This document shows positions 4,644 through 10,911 of a stretch of DNA of 10,911 nucleotides, piece by piece. Position numbers and translations under genes: made by a program. The notes beneath the pieces are model-generated. The model had not been told where the DNA came from. It saw only the letters and a program-made list of their open reading frames with translations, and searched no databases. Every line of letters starts with the position of its first letter. Position 1 is the stretch's first letter. This DNA is from Planctomycetaceae bacterium (GTDB lineage Bacteria > Planctomycetota > Planctomycetia > Pirellulales > Pirellulaceae). Location of the stretch: positions 244 through 11,154 of the forward strand of contig DNPC01000626.1 in the NCBI GenBank assembly GCA_003501565.1. Direction: 5' to 3'.

Positions 4644-7565
4644 CTATGCCCAGTCTAGTGGGCTGTGCCAAGCATTGAACAGGTGTGGCCAATCGGCCTG
4701 GAAGACGCGTTGGTCGCCACTCGAGCAACGCACTGCTTCCGAGCTATCGACGGTACCCAGTTTGATACACGATGTGTCGCCCATCGCCTGCAGGAATTCA
4801 GCTTCAGCGGCCGATTTAACTTCAATCAGGAATCGACTGTTGCTTTCTGAGAACAGTAGCGCCGTCGGCCCGAGCCCGCTTGCTTGGCAAGCTTCAGCGA
4901 TATCGACCTCGGCACCCAATTGACCAGCGAAACACATCTCTGCCAGTGCAACGGCCAACCCGCCCTCACTCAGATCGTGGCAAGCTCGAACGACACCGGA
5001 ATCGATCGCGGCATGAACGCGTTTGAATGTTGCCAGCGCGTTTGCTGTGCGTACCTCTGGAACATTCCCACCGGATAATCCTTGCGTCTTGACGAAATGC
5101 GAGCCGCCAAGTTCATCGTAGGTTTGCCCAACTAAGAAAATCGGATTTCCGGCCGCCTTGAAGTCCATCGTTACGCACTTGGCAACATCTTGCACCTGCC
5201 CCATGGCGCTGATCAACAGGCTGGACGGAATAGCGATCGACTGTCGGTTTCCATCGTCATCCACCCAGGCGAATTCATTGTTCAGACTGTCTTTGCCACT
5301 AATGAAGGGCGTCTTCCAGGCAACGGCCACATCGTGGCAAGCCAGCGCGGCACGCACAAGCGATCCAAGAGTCTCTGGACGGTCGGTGTTTCCCCAACAG
5401 AAGTTGTCAAGGATAGCGATCTTGGATGGATCTGCACCAACCGCAACTGCATTGCGAATCGCTTCATCAATTGCGCTGGCGGCCATGTGATAGGGATCAA
5501 GATCTCCAAATTCGGGGTTCATCCCACAGCTAATCACAACGCCTCGACGAGAATCGACGCGTGGCCGAACGACGGCTGCATCGCCGGGACCGTTGCACTC
5601 AGGACCGACCAGCGGCTTAATAGCGCTTCCCGCCTGAACCTCATGATCGTATTGTCGGATTACCCAGTGCTTGCTTGCGACATTCAGCGAGCCCAGGCAT
5701 TTCATCAACGCTTCGGTAGTGGCGGCGGCATCAAGCTCGGGCACTTCCACTGGCACGCTAGCAATCGGCGAATAGGTTGCCTCACGAATGACTGGTGGTC
5801 GGCCATCGTGAAGGAACTCCATCGGCAAGATTCCGACTTCGGTCTCGCCGTACATCAACCGCAGATTCCCCGTTGCAACGAATTGCCCAATGACGGAAGC
5901 TTCGACGCCTTCCGCTTCACAGATTGCCTGCATTCGCTTGAGCTTGTCTGGCGGAACTGCGAAGACCATTCTCTCTTGGGCCTCGCTAATCCAAATCTCG
6001 GTATAGCTCAGCCCGTCGTATTTCAGCGGCGCGCGATCTAGCCAAACTTCCGCCCCAAGTGATTCGCCCATCTCGCCCACGGCACTTGAGAACCCGCCTG
6101 CCCCGCAGTCAGTCACGGCGCTATAGAGGTCTTCGTCTCGGGCCTGCAAAAGAACATCCAGGACCATCTTCTCAGTAACCGCATTGCCGATCTGAACCGC
6201 ACCACCGCTGATGGACTCACTTTCACTGGTCAGCTCGGCACTACTAAATGTTGCACCGTGAATCCCATCGCGACCGGTGCGGCCGCCGACAGTCACGATC
6301 CAGTCACCATCACACGGTGCTTTCTCAACTTTGCCGACGGGCAACAGCCCTGCATTGCCACAGTAGACGAGTGGGTTTCCAAGGTAACGGTCGTCGAAGT
6401 AAACCGCGCCGTTGACGGTTGGGATCCCCATGCGGTTTCCGTAGTCACGCACACCGGCAACAACACCTTTCATGACACGACGCGGGTGCAACACGCCGGG
6501 AGGCAAGCTTGCCGGATCCGCATCGGGATTAGCGAAGCAAAACACGTCCGTGTTGCAGAACGGCTTAGCCCCCAAACCGGTCCCCATCGGGTCACGAATA
6601 ACGCCGCCGATACCAGTGTTGGCCCCGCCATAAGGCTCGATAGCGCTAGGATGGTTGTGAGTCTCGACCTTGAAGACAACATGATAGTCATCATCAAATG
6701 TCACAACGCCAGCGTTGTCGGAAAACACTTTGACGCACCAATCATCGGCTCCCAATTCACCACGGATCGTTTGCGTGGCTTCGAAGATCGTCTCCTTGAG
6801 CATATTTTCGAACTGGCGCGATCCATTTTCATCGCTGTAGGCAATTCGACCCGCCAACGTCTTGTGGCTGCAATGTTCGCTCCACGTCTGAGCGATCGTC
6901 TCAAGTTCGATATCTGTGGGTTCGCGATCGAGCCCACGAAAGTAATCGCGAATTGTCTGCATCTCTGGCAAAGTCAGGTAGAGCTGACCTTCTTTGCTTA
7001 GCTGCTGGAGTGCCTCATCATCATGATCACGGATTGCAACGTGCTGCAACTGAAGATGATAATCACTACCTAAATCGATGCGATCGAGATTGAGCGGTCC
7101 CATAATGACTCGCTCGATTGAATCATTTGAAAGCAGTTTTTGGCACAGCTTTTCGACAACAGACTCAGAAGCACCGGTGATATAGTACTTTCGCAGCGTG
7201 CCGACTTGCTCAACCTTAAACCCCATGTCTTGCAATGCATTGAGTGTACTGAGTGCGACGGGATCCATCACACCTGGTTTGGGCAAGACATGGACAAGCG
7301 TGCCAGTTGCTCCGCTAGCATCAGATTGGTCTGCGTCTCCAGCGCGGCGCAGCCGAACCTTTTCGGTAATCGAGTCGGCTAGCAGGCGGTCGGCTGCCGC
7401 CTGGGCTTCGTCGGCACTTAGCTCACCTTGCAACAAGAAGCCCTTGGCCGCTTTGATGCCTACATCATCCGCCAAACCCAAATCACGAGCTTCAATCGCC
7501 AGAGCTTCGCCCGCGATATCCGGCCAGCTTTCGGCTGGCAACACATCAACTTCCCACAGAGTCAC
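4644..7565 (-). CDS. purL: Phosphoribosylformylglycinamidine (FGAM) synthase, large form with N-terminal PurS-like halves
   Basis: PurL converts FGAR, glutamine-derived ammonia and ATP to FGAM, step four of purine synthesis in the cytoplasm. From GTG 7565 it has 973 residues. The first ~165 residues hold two PurS-like units (LWEVDVLPAE..., then LVHVLPKPGVMDP...VGTLRKYYI). Two AIRS-type lobes follow, with TWSEHCSHKT (about 227-236), KVETHNHPSAIEPYGGANTG (299-318), DCGAGGFSSAVGEMGE and CHDLSEGGLAVALAEM. No glutaminase domain is present, since the protein stops after the second lobe, so a separate PurQ must supply ammonia. GTG 7565 is preferred because AAGGA lies about 10 nt upstream and family-like sequence (TLWEVD) begins there. 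ATG 7619 adds 18 residues, lacks a ribosome binding site and would overlap tyrA by 74 bp. With the GTG start the overlap is 20 bp, suggesting translational coupling. Confidence 0.95.
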   Translation of the reverse strand: MTLWEVDVLPAESWPDIAGEALAIEARDLGLADDVGIKAAKGFLLQGELSADEAQAAADRLLADSITEKVRLRRAGDADQSDASGATGTLVHVLPKPGVMDPVALSTLNALQDMGFKVEQVGTLRKYYITGASESVVEKLCQKLLSNDSIERVIMGPLNLDRIDLGSDYHLQLQHVAIRDHDDEALQQLSKEGQLYLTLPEMQTIRDYFRGLDREPTDIELETIAQTWSEHCSHKTLAGRIAYSDENGSRQFENMLKETIFEATQTIRGELGADDWCVKVFSDNAGVVTFDDDYHVVFKVETHNHPSAIEPYGGANTGIGGVIRDPMGTGLGAKPFCNTDVFCFANPDADPASLPPGVLHPRRVMKGVVAGVRDYGNRMGIPTVNGAVYFDDRYLGNPLVYCGNAGLLPVGKVEKAPCDGDWIVTVGGRTGRDGIHGATFSSAELTSESESISGGAVQIGNAVTEKMVLDVLLQARDEDLYSAVTDCGAGGFSSAVGEMGESLGAEVWLDRAPLKYDGLSYTEIWISEAQERMVFAVPPDKLKRMQAICEAEGVEASVIGQFVATGNLRLMYGETEVGILPMEFLHDGRPPVIREATYSPIASVPVEVPELDAAATTEALMKCLGSLNVASKHWVIRQYDHEVQAGSAIKPLVGPECNGPGDAAVVRPRVDSRRGVVISCGMNPEFGDLDPYHMAASAIDEAIRNAVAVGADPSKIAILDNFCWGNTDRPETLGSLVRAALACHDVAVAWKTPFISGKDSLNNEFAWVDDDGNRQSIAIPSSLLISAMGQVQDVAKCVTMDFKAAGNPIFLVGQTYDELGGSHFVKTQGLSGGNVPEVRTANALATFKRVHAAIDSGVVRACHDLSEGGLAVALAEMCFAGQLGAEVDIAEACQASGLGPTALLFSESNSRFLIEVKSAAEAEFLQAMGDTSCIKLGTVDSSEAVRCSSGDQRVFQADWPHLFNAWHSPLDWA

Positions 7566-8400
7566 GTTGCTCTTTTCCTTGTACAAGCATTTGGTGAATG
7601 GATTGATCGTCACCGGCATCGATTGCGGCCAACCATCGTGTCAGTTCGTCGCTGTAACTTTGAAGCGCAGCACTAATGGCTTCGCGATTTTCGGCGATGA
7701 TCTCTTGCCACATCTGCGGATTTCCGCCGGCAATCCGCGTTGTGTCTAACCAGCCTGATGCGGCAAGCGGCAACAACTCATCAGGGGTGGTTCCCGCCAA
7801 GGCTGAAGCCAAGATGTGCGGCAAATGGCTGGTGCAAGCGATCGATTTATCGTGTTCGGCTGGGGACAATTGAAGAACACGACTACCGACTGCTTCCCAA
7901 AACAACCGCAGCTCATCGACGTCGGCGGCCGGCGTTTCGGGCAAGGGTGTCAATACGCAGGTGCGATCGACGAACAAATCGCCGCTTGCGTTTTGGACGC
8001 CTACTTTTTCGCTACCCGCAAGCGGATGAGATCCGACAAATCGCCCCATCTGCGATGTAGACGCAGCGCCAAGGATTTCGGAGGCACGCTCGCAAATCGA
8101 AACTTTGGTACTTCCAACGTCGGTAACCAACGCACGCGTCGAGCTCAAGCAGTCCTCGAGAGACCCGATGATCGATTGCACCGGAGAACACATCACTACT
8201 AGATCAGCTGTGGCAACGGCTGATTTCAAATCCGGGGTCCCATCGTCGACCGCACCAAGCTGGATCGCTTGCTCAAGTCGGCTGGGCGAGCGACCAACGC
8301 CGACAACTCGACGCGCCAGTTGGCGATTCCGCAGCGCGAGGCCGAGTGAGCCGCCAAGCAGCCCAACACCGACTATCACAACCTGCTCGTATTTCACCAT
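7546..8400 (-). CDS. tyrA: Prephenate dehydrogenase (TyrA family)
   Basis: The enzyme oxidatively decarboxylates prephenate (or arogenate) with NAD(P)+ in tyrosine synthesis. The protein has 284 residues, normal for a single-domain cyclic dehydrogenase. It has the dinucleotide fold VIVGVGLLGGSLG (8-20), then DVGSTK (94-99), GSHPLAGSEKVGV (123-135) with H125, and SHLPHILA (191-198), the second substrate-site histidine region, followed by DTTRIAGGNPQMW (219-231). There is no chorismate mutase or ACT domain. The start MVKYEQVVIVG fits the family. Longer in-frame starts add 48 Arg/Ser-rich residues unlike the family. No strong ribosome binding site is visible. The stop overlaps the start of purL. 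Cofactor and substrate preference cannot be read from sequence alone. Confidence 0.92.
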   Translation of the reverse strand: MVKYEQVVIVGVGLLGGSLGLALRNRQLARRVVGVGRSPSRLEQAIQLGAVDDGTPDLKSAVATADLVVMCSPVQSIIGSLEDCLSSTRALVTDVGSTKVSICERASEILGAASTSQMGRFVGSHPLAGSEKVGVQNASGDLFVDRTCVLTPLPETPAADVDELRLFWEAVGSRVLQLSPAEHDKSIACTSHLPHILASALAGTTPDELLPLAASGWLDTTRIAGGNPQMWQEIIAENREAISAALQSYSDELTRWLAAIDAGDDQSIHQMLVQGKEQRDSVGS

Positions 8401-8553
8401 ACTGCTTGCGATTTTGATCAATGATCGATCGGAGCGTTCTATCGACTGTCTTTTGCATCGTACCGCGGCCGCGTTACCGGCCCCGCAGCTAAACAGCCTC
8501 ACAGCCCGTACACGCTGGTGCGCGGGGGCCGAACGACCGAGCAATGCGACGCG

Positions 8554-9747
8554 TTACTTCCGGGCTCGATCGCAACTAAAATCGAGCCACGCGCCGTCTT
8601 CCTGGCTGCTGGCAACCGACTGTTCGATAAACAACATCCCTTCCACGCCATCGTGAACGTTTGGATAAACCGTATTCACTTTCTCGATGGATTCGCCACC
8701 CGCTTTCGCAACGATGGCGTCAAAGGCAGAAGTGTAGATGTTCGCGAATGCCTCGAAGAATGCTTCGGGGTGTCCGGCAGGCAATCGGCAAGCGGATGCA
8801 CCAGCACCGTTCATGAACGGTGCGTTGGGATCGCGCGTGTAAATCTTGTGCGGCTCGCCATTGCAACGAACGATCATTGCATTGGGTTCTTCTTGCCGCC
8901 ACTGGATCGCTCCCTTGGTCCCATCGATCTCGATCGAAACATCGTTTTCGCGACCGTGCGAAATCTGTGAAGCCGTGACTGTTCCGAGTGCACCGCCTTG
9001 ATATTTGATGATGGCCGTCCCATAGTCATCAAGCTTACGGCCGGGGACAAAGGTCTTAAGGTGGCAAGAGATCTTCTCAGGCAACAGCCCCGTCATGTAC
9101 CGACCCAAATTGTAAGCATGCGTCGCGATATCGCCAAAGCATCCGGCGACGCCACTCTTGGACGGGTCCGTTCGCCAAGCGGCTTGTTTTTGATCATCAT
9201 CCTCTAGTTTCGTTCGCAACCAACCCTGAATATAGTTAGCGCGAACGGCTTGGATTTCACCAAGTTCTCCGCCTAGGATCATCTCACGAGCTTGGCGAAC
9301 AAGTGGATAGCCGGTGTAATTGTGCGTTAGAGCAAAAACCACGTCGGATTCATCGACGACCTTGGCCAGTTCCTCAGCCTGTTTTAGGTCGAACGTCATC
9401 GGTTTATCGCAAACCACGTTGAAGCCCGCTTCAACAGCAGCCCGCGCGATCTCATAGTGAGTGTGGTTTGGCGTGGTGACAGAAACGAAGTCGATACGTT
9501 CGCCCTCGGGCAGCTCTTTTTCCTTTTCAAGCATTTCTTGGTAGGAACCATACGCTCGCGAGTCCGGTACCGCGTACTCAGCGGCCGAGTCTTTGCTTCG
9601 CTGCGGGTTGCTCGAGAACGCACCGGCCGCTACCTCGGCGCGATTATCCAAGCAAGCGGCGATCGAGTGGACTTTGCCAATGAAAGACCCGATTCCACCG
9701 CCGACGAGGCCCATTTTCAATTTGCGGTTTAGTGGCCCATTGGTCAT
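8554..9747 (-). CDS. Gfo/Idh/MocA family oxidoreductase
   Basis: This is an NAD(P)-dependent sugar, inositol or related oxidoreductase of 397 residues. The N-terminal Rossmann domain shows VGGGIGSFIGKVH (15-27), TTPNHTH (91-97) and CDKPMT (113-118), where K115 is the catalytic-type lysine of the family's EKP motif. The C-terminal domain has GCFGDIATH (202-210), giving the D206/H210 pair, and a long strand-rich segment. There is no Tat or Sec signal, so it is cytoplasmic, unlike many planctomycete relatives. A GGAG lies about 8 nt before the ATG. It is separated from tyrA by 153 bp and from the DUF1501 gene by 414 bp, so probably has its own promoter. The substrate cannot be predicted; carbohydrate catabolism is the usual context. 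Confidence 0.9.
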   Translation of the reverse strand: MTNGPLNRKLKMGLVGGGIGSFIGKVHSIAACLDNRAEVAAGAFSSNPQRSKDSAAEYAVPDSRAYGSYQEMLEKEKELPEGERIDFVSVTTPNHTHYEIARAAVEAGFNVVCDKPMTFDLKQAEELAKVVDESDVVFALTHNYTGYPLVRQAREMILGGELGEIQAVRANYIQGWLRTKLEDDDQKQAAWRTDPSKSGVAGCFGDIATHAYNLGRYMTGLLPEKISCHLKTFVPGRKLDDYGTAIIKYQGGALGTVTASQISHGRENDVSIEIDGTKGAIQWRQEEPNAMIVRCNGEPHKIYTRDPNAPFMNGAGASACRLPAGHPEAFFEAFANIYTSAFDAIVAKAGGESIEKVNTVYPNVHDGVEGMLFIEQSVASSQEDGAWLDFSCDRARK

Positions 9748-10161
9748 TCTGGATACTCCACGTCTAGATTGGTCGATGTAGCAACTGCCAACCTCACCCG
9801 GCTGGCGTCGGAGCCATGTTTTACCACAAGCAATCCGGTTCCGGGAGGAGCAGACTAGAGCTTAAGACAGCAGAGGCTCAAGAGGCGAATCGAAAAACGC
9901 AGCTGTCTTTCGATTTCGCTGTCGAAGCATCGCTCAGGCGGCGTTTCAGCATGCGCAGAATGCCAAGAGTTTTGTGCAAGCGATCGTAGTTAAAGGACGC
10001 GAGACCACGTTTTTTAACCTGGATATGGCTTCACGCGGCGGAGCGGGGCGGCCTTACGTGAGTAAATGCGACTTCAGTGAAATTGTGTCTACCGTCACAT
10101 TTCCTGCCGGATGCGAAGAATCCCTGCCAATTTGAATTCCTGCAATTTGGTGGTGGACGGA
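9748..10161. other. 414-bp intergenic region with inverted and tandem repeats
   Basis: No ORF with protein-like character was seen. AAGACAGC (9864-9871) pairs with GCTGTCTT (9902-9909), while GCGAATCGAAA (9885-9895) pairs with TTTCGATTTCGC (9908-9919) with one bulge. The two stems interleave. Two imperfect 15-16 bp direct repeats, GAATCCCTGCCAATTT and GAATTCCTGCAATTT, lie at 10118-10148, just after the DUF1501 stop on its strand. The region should also hold the promoter of the oxidoreductase, but no convincing -35/-10 pair was found. Confidence 0.5.
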
Positions 10162-10911
10162 TCAACTGAGCAGATCGTGGACTACATTGCCGTGGACGTC
10201 GGTCAGTCGGTAGTCGCGACCTTGGAAACGGTAGGTTAGCCGTTTGTGGTCGAATCCCAACAAGTGCAAAATGGTTGCGTGGAGGTCGTGAACGTGCACC
10301 GGAGTTTCGGTGGCGTTGAACCCAAGTTCGTCGGTTTGCCCATAGACCAGTCCGGGTTTCAAGCCGCCCCCAGCCATCCACATCGTGAATGCATTGGGGT
10401 GGTGATCGCGCCCGTCATTGCCGCCTTGGACCATCGGTGTCCTGCCGAATTCACCACCCCACACCACCAGCGTCTCGTCGAGTAAGCCGCGCTGCTTGAG
10501 GTCCGTAACTAGTGCCGCGCTTGCCTGGTCGGTGGCTAAGCAATTCTTGGGGAGCTCTGTTTTCAGCCCGCCATGTTGATCCCACGATTCATGGAACAAC
10601 TGAACGAACCGAACGCCGCGTTCTACCATGCGTCTTGCAAGCAGGCAGTTGTTCGCGAACGAGGTTTTACCCGGCTCAGCTCCATAGAGATCGAGCGTCT
10701 GCTGCGACTCCCGCCCGAGATCCACGGCATCAGGGGCCGCAGCCTGCATACGAAACGCCATTTCGTAAGAGCTTATCCGCGTCTCAATCTCTGGATCACC
10801 GACTTGATCGAACCGATGACGATTCAGTTGGCTAATGGCGTCAAGCGAATCGCGCTGCATCTCGCGCGTCACGCCATCAGGATTTGATAAGTAGAGCACC
10901 GGCTCGCGCCC
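10162..10911 (-). CDS. DUF1501 family protein, C-terminal part (5' end off window)
   Basis: This is the last 249 residues of a DUF1501 protein, a planctomycete-rich family in the alkaline phosphatase/sulfatase-like superfamily. The frame runs through the right edge as GREPVLYLSNPDG. A GTG at 10899 is internal, not the start. Family motifs in order, numbered from the edge: VQLFHESWDQHGG (103-115), VVWGGEFGRTP (149-159), GRDHHPNAFTMWMAGGGLKPG (167-187) and TPVHVHDLHATILHLLGFDH (203-222). The D/H-rich motifs suggest metal binding. Full-length members usually carry a Tat or Sec signal and lie next to DUF1549/DUF1553 cytochrome-type genes, which would be to the right of this window. The biochemical function of the family is not established. 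Confidence 0.93.
   Translation of the reverse strand, partial: GREPVLYLSNPDGVTREMQRDSLDAISQLNRHRFDQVGDPEIETRISSYEMAFRMQAAAPDAVDLGRESQQTLDLYGAEPGKTSFANNCLLARRMVERGVRFVQLFHESWDQHGGLKTELPKNCLATDQASAALVTDLKQRGLLDETLVVWGGEFGRTPMVQGGNDGRDHHPNAFTMWMAGGGLKPGLVYGQTDELGFNATETPVHVHDLHATILHLLGFDHKRLTYRFQGRDYRLTDVHGNVVHDLLS

Noticed and set aside
6258..7001. Long plus-strand ORF (247 residues) opposite purL, and similar ones at 5190-6041 and 8105-8656.
   Set aside because: They are antisense shadows of GC-rich genes with clear family motifs on the minus strand.
8401..8544. A 48-residue N-terminal extension of TyrA in frame.
   Set aside because: The extension is Arg/Ser-rich and not family-like, and the Rossmann strand begins right after ATG 8400, as in normal TyrA.

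Overview
The window looks like planctomycete DNA of the Rhodopirellula/Pirellulaceae type. The clues are the C-terminal part of a DUF1501 protein, a Gfo/Idh/MocA oxidoreductase, a large PurL with two PurS-like halves at its N-terminus, GTAG-flanked REP-like hairpins, and small cassette proteins, one of which opens with the 'KFSxxT...GW' single-helix start common in this group. The assignment rests on recognition of families, not on a database search.

Left third (1-2150): an array of four small same-strand gene cassettes with the architecture of a chromosomal integron. They encode a polytopic membrane protein, a single-pass membrane protein, a small soluble protein whose 5' end looks damaged, and a SUKH (SMI1/KNR4) domain protein. 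They are separated by three 85-92 bp imperfect palindromes (503-592, 1129-1220, 1622-1706) that read as attC sites. A fourth attC lies at the left edge (ends at 57) and a degraded fifth at 2121-2160. In three of the four cassettes the 7-9 bases at the 5' end are complementary to the R'' box at the 3' end of the same cassette, as expected for units that circularise. No integrase gene is in view.

Transition (2150-2600): a gene remnant on the minus strand, a REP/BIME-like double hairpin, and a complete tRNA-Pro(UGG) with its own promoter and rho-independent terminator.

Core block, all on the minus strand: lnt (apolipoprotein N-acyltransferase), purL (FGAM synthase), tyrA (prephenate dehydrogenase, overlapping purL by 20 bp), and a Gfo/Idh/MocA oxidoreductase. 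These are housekeeping genes, with no obvious common pathway beyond a possible tyrA-purL co-transcript. About 410 bp without a recognisable gene follows, then the 3' part of a DUF1501 gene that runs off the right edge.

The window is therefore a boundary between stable core genes and an accessory integron-like array that ends beside a tRNA gene. The attC family and its cassettes are the part most worth following up.
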